12,619 nucleotides of DNA from PVC group bacterium (ex Bugula neritina AB1) (GTDB taxonomy: Bacteria > GCA-001730085): positions 1 through 12,619 of the forward strand of contig MDLB01000060.1 of NCBI GenBank assembly GCA_001730085.1, read 5' to 3'. The translations under genes and the position numbers were made by a program. Of this stretch, positions 1 through 7,451 are shown piece by piece (positions within the stretch are counted from its first letter, which is position 1; every line of letters begins with the position of its first letter). The notes below the pieces were generated by a model. The model saw only the letters and a list, made by a program, of their open reading frames with translations. It had not been told where the DNA came from and made no database searches.

Positions 1-1091
1 TCTACTTTACTTAGTTTATTGAGCTATTACGCTTTCATTATTGGATGGCTGCTTCCAAGCCTACCTATTAAATGTCATGAATAGAGTAAAACTTCATTAT
101 ACTTAATGTTGTTTAAGGACCTTATCAAATAATCTGGGCTGTTTCCCTTTTGACTATAAATCTTAAACCTATAGTCTAACTGTACATATAATTTAATCTT
201 ATTCAGAGTTTTATTAAAAAATCAACAAATTAAGTATGTTAAATTTTGTTTGCTCTACCTAGATATAAAGTTTTAATAAGTACGCATTACTAAAATAATT
301 TTCGCAGAAATCCAGCTATATCTAAGCTCGATTAGCATTTCACCACTATTTAAAGTTCATCTCAACCTTTTGCAACAGGTACGAGTTCAGCCTTAAAAAT
401 ATTTAAGCTTGACCTTAAATAGATCGCTTAGTTTCGGGTTTAAATTAACAAACAATAAATACTTTCATTACGCCTTCACTATTATAATCTTAATATTGAT
501 TTATATCAATATACAGTTTAAGCTTAGTTAACACACCTGTCTTTTAAGAGGGTGCAACGCTTGTTAAATTAATTCTCTGGCTCCTTATACAAAAGGTACG
601 TTGTAATTAAAAACTTTATTTATTAAGTTAACTCCAACAACTAAATCAAAAGCATTTAAGTTTATAGCTTTCCTTCACAGTACTTGTTCACTATAGGTTT
701 ATAATTTTATTTCGCTTTAGAAGATGGGTCTTCTATTTTCAGATAAGATTTCTCACCTTACTTTAAAAGTATTAAACTCCCAACGAGATATAAATTAAGA
801 GGGCTTTATTACCTCTTACAGCTCTAAAATTATTTATACTCCATATACGTTGGGGTAAATAAAAGCTACTATTTTGTATTCCGAGAAATATTCGCCATAT
901 AATTCGGACTCTCTTTTGATTCTTATTTATCACTGCTAATAAGATGCTTCAATTCACAGTGTTTAATATTCTTAATAAAAGTAAGTTTTCCGTAAGGTAC
1001 CGTCAAATTTTATGTTTATTTATTTGAACGTTATCAATGCTATTGTTGCCTGTATTAATTATAACCGAGCTTCTACTTAATGCTTTAAAAA
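1..1091 (-). rRNA. rnl: Mitochondrial large subunit rRNA, 5' part (partial at left edge)
   Basis: This is the 5' portion of the 23S-like rRNA of the mitochondrial large ribosomal subunit, read on the minus strand. Conserved landmarks appear in the right order. The GTPase-centre segment GAAGCAGCCATC lies near 43-55. The segment GGGAAACAGCCCAGA lies near 133-147. GTACCTTTTGTATAA lies at 585-599, the AGTGAACAAGTACTGTGAAG block near 668-693, and the GACCCATC helix near 719-735. From about 870 to 1090 the sequence still aligns by eye with the bacterial 23S 5' domain, so the 5' end is placed near 1090, about 30 nt after the atp9 stop. Roughly 1,040 nt cover the region equivalent to E. coli 1-1067, so there is no large deletion or intron here. 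The 3' half lies outside the window. The exact 5' end is approximate. Confidence 0.95.
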
Positions 1092-1120
1092 TACCTAAGA
1101 GGATTTATAAATAAAATTCT

Positions 1121-1387
<267 letters not shown>

Positions 1388-1401
1388 TTAATAAAACGTT
1401 G

Positions 1402-1472
1402 ATCCGAAAACAAGACTTGAACTTGTAATATCAGGGCATGAGCCTAACGAGTTACCATTACTCAACTTCGGA
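1402..1472 (-). tRNA. trnM: tRNA-Met (CAU), initiator-like
   Basis: A 71-nt cloverleaf. The acceptor is TCCGAAG/TTTCGGA, the D stem GAG/CTC, and the anticodon stem TTAGG/CCTGA around loop CTCATGC, which gives anticodon CAU. The T arm is ACAAG-TTCAAGT-CTTGT. The segment CTCGTTAGGCTCAT resembles bacterial and organellar initiator tRNAs, but pair 1-72 is T-A rather than the C-A mismatch of bacterial initiators. An elongator Met or a lysidine-modified Ile tRNA cannot be excluded. CCA is not encoded. It separates atp6 from atp9. Confidence 0.88.
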
Positions 1473-1486
1473 ATTTTAAAAACTTA

Positions 1487-2248
1487 TCATAAGTGCCCTC
1501 CCTTAATGGCATCACCAAAATATAGGCAAGACAACATAAAGAAAACATACGCTTGGATAAAAGCAACGGCCGTCTCCAAGAACATCAACAAAAACAACAT
1601 ACCAATCAGGATAAAGTGAACTAGAAAAGCCCCGCTTCCCAAAAAAAGGGCCATCCAACAAAAACTTGCAATAACTTTTATTAGAATATGCCCAGACATT
1701 ATATTAGCAAACAACCGAACACCTAGAGCAACAAGCGGAATGAAAAAACTAATCAATTCAACAAAAACAAAGAATGGTACTATAGCAAATGGAATACCCC
1801 CTGGCAACAAAATAGAAAAAAAATGAATACCATGCCTATAAAAACCAAGTATTAGCTTACCAACCCAAACTATATACGATAGAGATAGGGTAATAATAAA
1901 TTGAGCTGTAATTGTAAAGCTAAAAGGAACCAAACCTACAACATTTCCCAAGATTAGGAAGCTAAAAAGAAAAAAGAAAAAGGGTGAAAAACGCTTACCA
2001 GCATTCCCAAGATTTTCTTTAACTATGACCAGAGATGACAAAAACAAATGCTCTATACCAAGGTAAACAAAGCTTGGTTTTATAAAAATATTTATATTTG
2101 ATATACCAAAAATTTTTACTACGGTTCCCATAATAAGCAAGATTGTTATACAATAAAAGGATATGTTAGAAAACGAAATATCTATGAAGAAATATGGAAT
2201 TTTAATTAGCGAAACGATTTCAAATTGTTCCAAAGGAGAAAATGTCAT
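1487..2248 (-). CDS. atp6: ATP synthase F0 subunit a (253 aa)
   Basis: Subunit a forms the proton half-channels against the c-ring in mitochondrial F0. The N-terminus MTFSPLEQFEI matches the SPLEQFEI start of many plant and protist mitochondrial ATP6 proteins and supports this ATG. The essential arginine is Arg178 in LGVRLFANIMSGHIL, a signature of the family. About five to six hydrophobic segments are visible and the length is normal. The start lies inside the 3' end of cox3, overlapping by 29 nt in a different frame, so the two are surely on one transcript. It ends in TGA followed immediately by TAA, so reading TGA as Trp would add only one residue. Confidence 0.97.
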   Translation of the reverse strand: MTFSPLEQFEIVSLIKIPYFFIDISFSNISFYCITILLIMGTVVKIFGISNINIFIKPSFVYLGIEHLFLSSLVIVKENLGNAGKRFSPFFFFLFSFLILGNVVGLVPFSFTITAQFIITLSLSYIVWVGKLILGFYRHGIHFFSILLPGGIPFAIVPFFVFVELISFFIPLVALGVRLFANIMSGHILIKVIASFCWMALFLGSGAFLVHFILIGMLFLLMFLETAVAFIQAYVFFMLSCLYFGDAIKGGHL

Positions 2249-3068
2249 TAATGTGAAAAAAGTTTAATAAGATTGAGTTACCCCACCAATAAATACTAAC
2301 AAACAAAAACAACCAGACAACGTCAACAAAATGCCAATACCATGCGGCTGCTTCAAAGCCAAAATGATGCTGTTTTGTAAAATGAAATGAATAAAACCTT
2401 ACGAAACAAACTATTAGAAAGCAAGATCCTACAAATACATGAAACCCGTGGAACCCAGTTGCCATGAAAAAAACGCTACCATAAATCCCATCTGAAATAC
2501 TAAAAGTACTTGATGTGTACTCAAACACTTGAAGCAACGTAAACAAAATTGCCAAACAAATGGTTATAATCAAAGAAAAAAAGCCTTCTTTAAAATTACC
2601 ACTAACAATACTATGATGTGCCCATGTAACAGAAAATCCAGAAAGCAAAAGAATTACAGTATTCAAAAAAGGAATTTCAAACGTGTTAAAAACTTCGATA
2701 CCTATAGGGGGCCAAACAGATCCGATTTCTGGTACAGGTGACAAGCTTGCCCAAAAAAATGCCCAAAAAAATGCGAAAAAAAACATAACCTCAGACAGAA
2801 TAAAAAGTAGTATTCCTACTCTAAAACCAAATTGAACAGTAGAAGTGTGCTGACCTTCAAAAGTACCTTCGCGAATTACATCACGCCACCAAACTATTAT
2901 ACTTATAAGAACAAAAAGAAAACCACTAAGAAAAACTAGTGAACCATTAGAGAAACCGTGTATAAACATAACAAAGCCAGTTACCAAAAGCATAACTGAC
3001 GATGAAGTAATAAACGGCCAAGGACTTGGATCAACTAGATGAAACGGATGCTTTTGAGAAATTACCAT
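2220..3068 (-). CDS. cox3: Cytochrome c oxidase subunit III (282 aa)
   Basis: This is the third core subunit of complex IV in the inner membrane. Family signatures are complete: HPFHLVDPSPWPF at the N-terminus, WWRDVIREGTFEGQHT (60-75), the LSEVMFF helix (91-97), SPVPEIGSVWPP (110-121), GFHGFHV (206-212), and HHFGFEAAAWYWHFVDVVWLFLF (234-256). All tryptophans are TGG. Most homologues end at or just after the YWWG motif (260-263). Here the frame continues for about 18 more residues into the atp6 start region and stops at TGA. The next in-frame stop is TAA six codons after it. The start is ATG, 43 nt downstream of trnE. Confidence 0.98.
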   Translation of the reverse strand: MVISQKHPFHLVDPSPWPFITSSSVMLLVTGFVMFIHGFSNGSLVFLSGFLFVLISIIVWWRDVIREGTFEGQHTSTVQFGFRVGILLFILSEVMFFFAFFWAFFWASLSPVPEIGSVWPPIGIEVFNTFEIPFLNTVILLLSGFSVTWAHHSIVSGNFKEGFFSLIITICLAILFTLLQVFEYTSSTFSISDGIYGSVFFMATGFHGFHVFVGSCFLIVCFVRFYSFHFTKQHHFGFEAAAWYWHFVDVVWLFLFVSIYWWGNSILLNFFHINDIFSFGTI

Positions 3069-3111
3069 TACTAATAAATTATAGATAAATAAAAATTAAA
3101 ACTTACATTTA

Positions 3112-3183
3112 TGCCCTAAGAAAGACTTGAACTTTCAACTTTGACACGAAAAGACACTGCTTTACCAATTAAGCTACTAAGGC
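3112..3183 (-). tRNA. trnE: tRNA-Glu (UUC)
   Basis: A 72-nt cloverleaf with standard spacing. The acceptor is GCCTTAG/TTAGGGC with two G-U pairs, the D stem GCTT/AAGC, and the T arm GAAAG-TTCAAGT-CTTTC. The discriminator is A. The loop TTTTCGT places UUC as the anticodon. The flanking GTC-TTTTC segment resembles other Glu tRNAs, but the anticodon stem GTGTC/GTCAA has G-A and T-T mismatches, which lowers certainty about identity. It lies between trnC and cox3. Confidence 0.8.
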
Positions 3184-3211
3184 TACTTATAAAACTCTTA
3201 TGTTAACGCTG

Positions 3212-3284
3212 AAGTTAGGATAGGACTCGAACCTATAAAAATAAAGTTTGCAACTTTAGTGCCTTACCAAAAAGCAACCTAACC
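3212..3284 (-). tRNA. trnC: tRNA-Cys (GCA)
   Basis: A 73-nt cloverleaf. The acceptor is GGTTAGG/CCTAACT and the D arm GCTT/AGGC with GG in the loop. The anticodon stem TAAAG/CTTTA is perfect around loop TTGCAAA, giving anticodon GCA. The T arm is ATAGG-TTCGAGT-CCTAT. The discriminator is T, as is typical of tRNA-Cys. It follows rpl16 in the transcript and precedes trnE. Confidence 0.93.
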
Positions 3285-3308
3285 AAAAGGTTATTTTGAC
3301 AAAGCTTG

Positions 3309-3728
3309 TTATATATTAATATTAAGGGAATAAAGTCGATTTATATAAAGGTTAAGTTTAGTTAGGGAGTTAGGTGAAATACTATCGTAGAGCCGAATTA
3401 TAAAGAGAGGTTGACCAAGCTTTACCCTCAAGGCAAAAAACTTAGGTTCACCTTTCCCCTTACCTATGCGAAGACCTATAGCTTTTCTACAGACTGGAGT
3501 TGTATCTGTTAGCAATTGAGAAGTGTTACCAAAAGAGTGAAATGTATGAGAAACTTTCTTAAGAAGAACCTCAGCGCTCTCTTTAGAGATGACCCTAGAG
3601 CGGTTAGAAACTAGAAAGATTGTTCTAAATATTTTTACAGTTATTTTTGAAGAGTGCTGGTAAGAACTACACGAGTTGTATTTAAGATTAGATCTAAATT
3701 TTTTTATTTTTTGTTTATTGTTTTTCAT
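3309..3728 (-). CDS. rpl16: Ribosomal protein L16 (139 aa)
   Basis: L16 binds the central protuberance and A-site region of the large mitochondrial ribosomal subunit. The diagnostic block is residues 80-105, CRKAIGLRIGKGKGEPKF, matching the family's P-x-T-x-K-P-x-E-x-R-M-G-K-G-K-G signature. It is followed by the ALRVKLGQPLF strand. The N-terminal KKFRSNLKY corresponds to the usual KFRKxxKG start. I chose the ATG at 3728 because the same frame further upstream lies inside rps3 and shows no L16 similarity. This leaves 22 nt after the rps3 stop. The order rps3-rpl16 is ancestral. It ends with TAA 24 nt before trnC. Confidence 0.95.
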   Translation of the reverse strand: MKNNKQKIKKFRSNLKYNSCSSYQHSSKITVKIFRTIFLVSNRSRVISKESAEVLLKKVSHTFHSFGNTSQLLTDTTPVCRKAIGLRIGKGKGEPKFFALRVKLGQPLFIIRLYDSISPNSLTKLNLYINRLYSLNINI

Positions 3729-3750
3729 ATTAACAAAATAAATTATAAAA

Positions 3751-4572
3751 CTAATTATTAAGGTAGGAAAAAAAAATCCTAATACCAAAAACACCGTAAG
3801 ATGTTGAACTTGTTGAGTAACCATAATCCATAAAATAAGATGAAACTGTTTTAAATGGCATCTTACCATAGAATATTTTTTTAACTTGAGATTTATCATT
3901 AAAGTTAATTCGCCCCCTAACTTCCATCCTGATCCCCAGAAAATTAGAATTAGATGAATTATATATGAAAAAAAACAGTTGGTCAATAAATGAAAAAAAA
4001 GGCGAGTGACTAGAAATGTTTGTAAACGTATAAGCGAAAACATCTGCAAACAAGGGAGCACAACACCAAGAATTGCTGATAAAGCCTACTTGTGCCAATG
4101 AAGAGGTGTTGAAAAAAGCGTTTTTCTTATCGAACTTAACAGAATAGTCAGTTGAAGAAACCGAACGCGAGTCTTTCAGGTCGTTAAAAATAATTACTAT
4201 TGGCTTTTCTTTGAACAAAACGCTCCTACAATGATTGTTTACTATTTTAAGAGTTTTATTTACCAAATTTTTATTAAAAAACTTATTTTTAGTATCACTT
4301 ATAACTTCTACATAAACTACATAACCTATAACTGAATCAAAAAAAACAACTCTGTTTGTGAATAGGTAGACTTGCTTAAGAAGAGACCGGATAACTTTTT
4401 CAAAAACTATGGACGTATTAATCAGATTTCCTGATATAGTATTTGAATTTATTTTAGAGTAGAAAACAGAAGAAAAAAAGTTATAACCGTTAAATGCTAT
4501 AAGCTTATTATGCCTAAGATATGTTTTAACAGAGGACCTTCGAAAACTGTTTGGATGTGGTCGACAACCCAT
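3751..4572 (-). CDS. rps3: Ribosomal protein S3 (273 aa)
   Basis: S3 is a small-subunit protein near the mRNA entry channel. The N-terminus MGCRPHPNSFRR matches the family's MGQKxxPxxFRxG start. The C-terminal KH2/S3-C region is clear from residue 210: GIRMEVRGRIN, then MPFKTVSSYFMDYGYSTSSTSYGVFGIRI, matching the conserved G-R-hydrophobic, PL-x-T-x-x-x-x-IDYG-x-x-x-A-x-T-x-YG-x-x-G-x-KVW pattern. The middle is diverged, which is usual in mitochondrial S3. It starts 3 nt after the rps19 stop and ends with TAG, 22 nt before rpl16. It is a remnant of the S10 operon. Confidence 0.96.
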   Translation of the reverse strand: MGCRPHPNSFRRSSVKTYLRHNKLIAFNGYNFFSSVFYSKINSNTISGNLINTSIVFEKVIRSLLKQVYLFTNRVVFFDSVIGYVVYVEVISDTKNKFFNKNLVNKTLKIVNNHCRSVLFKEKPIVIIFNDLKDSRSVSSTDYSVKFDKKNAFFNTSSLAQVGFISNSWCCAPLFADVFAYTFTNISSHSPFFSFIDQLFFFIYNSSNSNFLGIRMEVRGRINFNDKSQVKKIFYGKMPFKTVSSYFMDYGYSTSSTSYGVFGIRIFFSYLNN

Positions 4573-4575
4573 AGA

Positions 4576-4752
4576 TTAATTATATTTAACTTGAACCTGA
4601 ATTAGTTTAGTCCTAACAAAATCCCTAAACCTATACCCAACCATATTTGAGAAAACCTTAACTAGAATAAACCGTTTACCGTTATGAACTTTAAAATGCT
4701 TACCTACTATATAGGTATGGATTTTATTTGAAAGCTTGAACAACTTAACCAT
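4576..4752 (-). CDS. rps19: Ribosomal protein S19, N-terminally short (58 aa)
   Basis: S19 sits in the head of the small subunit. The C-terminal two thirds are recognisable: VHNGK (22-26) followed by NMVGYRFRDFVRTK (36-49), matching VHNGKxxxPVxVxxxMVGHKLGEFxxTR. The usual family length is 75-92 residues. The first 25-30 residues, with the SLKKGPF motif and its helix, are missing. The ATG at 4752 overlaps the rpl2 stop by 8 nt. The same frame stays open upstream to 4851 inside rpl2, but that translation contains no KKGPF-like segment. Position between rpl2 and rps3 is canonical. The gene may encode a shortened protein. Confidence 0.88.
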   Translation of the reverse strand: MVKLFKLSNKIHTYIVGKHFKVHNGKRFILVKVFSNMVGYRFRDFVRTKLIQVQVKYN

Positions 4753-5470
4753 AAATATATAAATTAAAAACTTTAAACCCCCAAGGAGAAACTGGATTAC
4801 GACCAACTCGCCCTTTACCTTCACCACCTCCATGAGGATGGTCAACTGCATTTATAGCCACCCCCCTTACGGTAGGTCTATAGCCCAACCACCGTGAGTG
4901 ACCAGCTTTTCGAGATTTAAAAATTCTTGACTGAATTGTTACTTTTCCAAATGTAGCTCTACAATTGGAGGAAACAGCTATAATTTGCCCCGATGGTATT
5001 CGAACCAAGGTTGATTGTTCTTTAATATCAATAATTATACCAAAGCAACCTTTTGAACGAATAAGTACCCCACCTTTATTCACATTGACCTCTATACAGT
5101 TAACAAACGACCCTACAGGCATATCTCCTAGCCTAGAGTTACTCCCAACGTTAAGCGTGGAAGAAGGTTTACTTTGATCAGAACACTCACTGTTAAAAAC
5201 ACGAGACCCAAGCTGAAGACCCTGGCAAGCAATGATCGACGTATAAGATTCCTGGAGAGAATTCTTCAAAACAGCTAGATTACTCTTATTAATACGCCAA
5301 ATAAAACCACAAACAATGAAAGTCTTTTCTGAAGGGTTTCTAAAAAAATCAATGAAATAGACCTTTCGGCGTATGCCTCCTCCTCTATGATAAACCGTAA
5401 TCTTACCACTATTATTTCTTCCTGAAATACGTTGAATACTTCGCATTAGATTTGATTTACATGAAAACAT
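4745..5470 (-). CDS. rpl2: Ribosomal protein L2 (241 aa)
   Basis: L2 is a core large-subunit protein needed for peptidyl-transferase-centre assembly. The N-terminal RNA-binding part carries GRNNSGKITVYHRGGGIRRKVY (17-38), matching GRNxxGxITxRHxGGGHKxxYR. The C-terminal signature is GHSRWLGYRPTVRGVAINAVDHPHGGGEG, with HPHGGGEG at 211-218, and PVSPWG near the end. I chose the ATG at 5470, 8 nt after the tatC stop, because the upstream in-frame residues are a hydrophobic translation of the tatC 3' end. A second Met eight codons later is also possible. It ends with TAA and overlaps the start of rps19. Confidence 0.96.
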   Translation of the reverse strand: MFSCKSNLMRSIQRISGRNNSGKITVYHRGGGIRRKVYFIDFFRNPSEKTFIVCGFIWRINKSNLAVLKNSLQESYTSIIACQGLQLGSRVFNSECSDQSKPSSTLNVGSNSRLGDMPVGSFVNCIEVNVNKGGVLIRSKGCFGIIIDIKEQSTLVRIPSGQIIAVSSNCRATFGKVTIQSRIFKSRKAGHSRWLGYRPTVRGVAINAVDHPHGGGEGKGRVGRNPVSPWGFKVFNLYIYG

Positions 5471-5478
5471 AATGATTT

Positions 5479-6213
5479 TTAAAATTGAGATAAAAAAGAG
5501 ATATAAAACAAGAAAAAAAAGCAAAAAAACTCAAAGAAAAAAACAAAAAAACCGCTAAATACGAGTTGACTCATAACATCTGGAGGTGAAAAAACAGATG
5601 CGTAAATAAAAAACAAAAAATAGAAAATTTTTTTATAATAAAAAAGCGTGGTAAAAGAAAAAAACCTATAATAAAAAATAAAGAAGATCAATATAGGAAT
5701 TTGAAAATTAATTGAAATAAAAAAAATGATAAAAACAGATATCGACAAATAAGTATCTGCTATAGGTAGAAATAGGCAAGAAATAAAGGGTAGCGTAAAA
5801 AAAGTTACTATAAAATTCCAAAAGTAAGGTAGGAAGAAATTAAAACTGAAATAAATACTAAATATATAAAAAATATATGAAAAACCAAAATAAAGGAGCA
5901 AAATTATATACTCGTATTTACGCAGGCTATTACAAAAAAAAATAAAGAAATGTATCAAATATATAATTATGTTAAAAGACAACGAAAAAAAAGATGCAAT
6001 AAAAAAGCTTATATTAAGGAGCCGCGATGGGTCATAAAAATTTATACACCAAGAAAAGTTATAATGGTAAATAAAAAAAGGCTTTATTATAAAAAAGTAA
6101 AAAGAATCTATATAGTAAAAACAAACTATAATGGTTATAAAGAACCCCAAAAAAGAATATGATAGACGAATAAAAATTTCTTTAATAAAAATTTGAATCC
6201 TGTTATTTCTCAT
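5479..6213 (-). CDS. tatC: Sec-independent (twin-arginine) translocase TatC (244 aa)
   Basis: TatC is the multispanning receptor subunit of the twin-arginine translocase. It is retained in some protist and plant mitochondrial genomes under the names ymf16 or mttB, and acts in the inner membrane. The protein is extremely rich in Phe, Ile and Tyr, with about six membrane helices. Recognisable family points are the N-terminal E-x-x-IRLSY (12-19), the FQIPIL segment (170-175), corresponding to the F-E-x-P block, and ASVFSPPDVMSQ (205-216), the conserved PPD-x-x-SQ motif, followed by Glu228 in the last helix. It runs from trnY to rpl2, with 8 nt before the rpl2 start. Divergence is high but the PPD motif makes the call firm. 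Confidence 0.92.
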   Translation of the reverse strand: MRNNRIQIFIKEIFIRLSYSFLGFFITIIVCFYYIDSFYFFIIKPFFIYHYNFSWCINFYDPSRLLNISFFIASFFSLSFNIIIYLIHFFIFFCNSLRKYEYIILLLYFGFSYIFYIFSIYFSFNFFLPYFWNFIVTFFTLPFISCLFLPIADTYLSISVFIIFFISINFQIPILIFFIFYYRFFSFTTLFYYKKIFYFLFFIYASVFSPPDVMSQLVFSGFFVFFFEFFCFFFLFYISFLSQF

Positions 6214-6226
6214 AGCTATTTAAATT

Positions 6227-6312
6227 TAGGAAAGATAGGATTTGAACCTACGTACCTCTAATAAGGACTTGGACTACAGTCAAGCACAATTAACCAACTC
6301 TGCCACTTTCCT
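6227..6312 (-). tRNA. trnY: tRNA-Tyr (GUA), long variable arm
   Basis: An 86-nt class II cloverleaf. The acceptor AGGAAAG/CTTTCCT is perfect, the D stem is GCA/TGT, and the anticodon loop CTGTAGT gives GUA. An A-C mismatch closes the anticodon loop. A long variable arm (TCCTTATTAGAGGTA) has a CCT/AGG stem, as in bacterial-type Tyr tRNAs. The T arm is GTAGG-TTCAAAT-CCTAT, with discriminator A. Confidence 0.94.
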
Positions 6313-6328
6313 TAATAAAATACTGATT

Positions 6329-6400
6329 TGTTTAGAATAAGATTTGAACTTATGACAAAAGGATTTTCAATCCTACACTCTACCTCTGAGCTATCTAAAC
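6329..6400 (-). tRNA. trnF: tRNA-Phe (GAA)
   Basis: A 72-nt canonical cloverleaf. The acceptor GTTTAGA/TCTAAAC is perfect, the D arm is GCTC-AGAGGTA-GAGT, and the anticodon arm TAGGA-TTGAAAA-TCCTT gives GAA. The variable loop is TTGTC and the T arm ATAAG-TTCAAAT-CTTAT. The discriminator is A. It sits 16 nt from both trnG and trnY. Confidence 0.96.
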
Positions 6401-6414
6401 GTAGCTTTTATTTT

Positions 6415-6837
6415 TTAGCTGACAAAAAGAATCGAACTTTTAGCATTAACTTGGAAGGATAACATATTACCATTATACGATGCCAGCAAATTTAAAGCTA
6501 AGTTTTCTACGCAAGAAGAGTAGTTACAGAAAAAGGCTGTGATAAAAAACATGTTCAAAGGTTTAACAGCATATACTGTATTAAATGAGGAGTTTATATC
6601 CTTAAAAAGAGCTGTTATAGGATCTGTAATAATTCCACAATACTCATAAGTAAGCAACGCATTAACTTTTAGACCCCGATGGCGCTTTAGACGTATTTTA
6701 ATATATTTAACCTGTAGCTTTTTAAAAAAACCTACAAATGAAAAAATGTTATAACCAATAAAAGCATATGTAATAATAAAAAAAACAGTAAACCAAAAAA
6801 CTAGACTAAAGAAAGATATAATATCTTGTTGAGGCAT
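6415..6837 (-). CDS. atp8: ATP synthase F0 subunit 8 (140 aa as read)
   Basis: ATP8 is a peripheral-stalk membrane subunit of ATP synthase. The start MPQQDIISFFSLVFWFTVFF matches the MPQLD-x-x-x-FF hallmark and the single N-terminal transmembrane helix. A basic segment follows (KYIKIRLKRHR, 44-54) and then a poorly conserved C-terminal domain, as in other protist ATP8 proteins. The frame does not end before trnG. Codons 117-140 are encoded by the tRNA gene and the TAA stop is reached at its last base. A functional protein may end near residue 116, or translation may use unprocessed transcripts. The ATG lies 29 nt after trnK. Confidence 0.88.
   Translation of the reverse strand: MPQQDIISFFSLVFWFTVFFIITYAFIGYNIFSFVGFFKKLQVKYIKIRLKRHRGLKVNALLTYEYCGIITDPITALFKDINSSFNTVYAVKPLNMFFITAFFCNYSSCVENLALNLLASYNGNMLSFQVNAKSSILFVS
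6417..6487 (-). tRNA. trnG: tRNA-Gly (UCC), embedded in the atp8 frame
   Basis: A 71-nt cloverleaf. The acceptor is GCTGGCA/TGTCAGC with one G-U pair, the D stem GTAT/ATAT, and the anticodon arm TTATC-CTTCCAA-GTTAA gives UCC, with one T-T mismatch. The T arm AAAAG-TTCGATT-CTTTT is perfect. The discriminator would be T, and this base is also the first base of the atp8 TAA stop. The whole tRNA therefore lies within the atp8 reading frame on the same strand. Confidence 0.93.
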
Positions 6838-6866
6838 TGGAAAACAAAGTAAATAAAAAAGGTAAG

Positions 6867-6940
6867 TAGATATAAAAGGATTCGAACCTTTGACAAAAGA
6901 TTTAAAAGATCTCTGCTCTAGCCAACTGAGCTATATATCT
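6867..6940 (-). tRNA. trnK: tRNA-Lys (UUU)
   Basis: A 74-nt canonical cloverleaf. The acceptor AGATATA/TATATCT is perfect, the D arm GCTC/GAGC has GG in the loop, and the anticodon arm GAGAT-CTTTTAA-ATCTT gives UUU. The variable loop is TTGTC and the T arm AAAGG-TTCGAAT-CCTTT. The discriminator is A. Its first base is also the last base of the nad3 stop codon. Confidence 0.96.
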
Positions 6941-7329
6941 TAAACGTAAAAAAAGCTCGACGGTAACTCCCAATTTAGAGCATTTGATATCCAAACATAA
7001 ACCAAACCTACCACAAGCTCAAAAATAAAATCTACCATAACCCAAAAGCCGAACCCTGAAATAACATTTAGGTTTGCAGCCCAAGGAAAAAGAAAGCTAG
7101 CTTCCAAGTCAAAAATAAGAAAAAGTATCGCTACTAGATAAAAATGAATTTCAAATTGATTACGAGCGTTGTCAAAAGGGTCGAAACCACACTCATAGGG
7201 AGAAACCTTATCGTAATAAGAAGAAGAATAAGAAAGAATACCTGAGAAGAGTATAATCAAAGATGACAACAAAAATGAAAAGACAAAAAATATAGACAGC
7301 AAATAATATTCAGAAAAAAAAAATGTCAT
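6940..7329 (-). CDS. nad3: NADH dehydrogenase subunit 3 (129 aa)
   Basis: This is a proton-pumping-arm subunit of complex I near the quinone site. Hallmarks are the YECGFDP loop (45-51), where the Cys of the ND3 loop is found, and the second-helix block [21 protein letters not shown] (63-83). Three transmembrane helices are visible and the length is slightly above the usual 115-120. The start is ATG, 26 nt after trnD. The TAA stop shares its last A with the 5' base of trnK, so processing at trnK would leave UA, which polyadenylation could complete to UAA. Confidence 0.98.
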   Translation of the reverse strand: MTFFFSEYYLLSIFFVFSFLLSSLIILFSGILSYSSSYYDKVSPYECGFDPFDNARNQFEIHFYLVAILFLIFDLEASFLFPWAANLNVISGFGFWVMVDFIFELVVGLVYVWISNALNWELPSSFFYV

Positions 7330-7355
7330 AATTAAAAAAGAATTTTAAAGTTATA

Positions 7356-7429
7356 TGAGAAAGGAAGGAATTGAACCTACAACAAATAGCTCGACAAGCT
7401 AACGCTCTAACCGTTTGAGCTTCTTTCCC
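7356..7429 (-). tRNA. trnD: tRNA-Asp (GUC)
   Basis: A 74-nt cloverleaf. The acceptor is GGGAAAG/CTTTCTC with one G-T pair and the D stem is GCTC/GAGC. The anticodon arm TTAGC-TTGTCGA-GCTAT gives GUC, with a T-T at the outer pair. The T arm GTAGG-TTCAATT-CCTTC has one T-T mismatch. The discriminator is A. It separates nad5 from nad3. Confidence 0.94.
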
Positions 7430-7451
7430 ATCAAAAACCTCAAACCAAAAA

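Noticed and set aside
990-1008. TTTGACGGTACC-like stretch resembling a bacterial SSU rRNA motif
   Set aside because: It lies inside a region with ordered LSU landmarks, and the following SSU consensus is absent. Chance similarity within rnl.
3729-4061. In-frame upstream extension of rpl16
   Set aside because: The extension lies within rps3 in another frame and shows no L16 similarity; the ATG at 3728 gives a normal-length L16.
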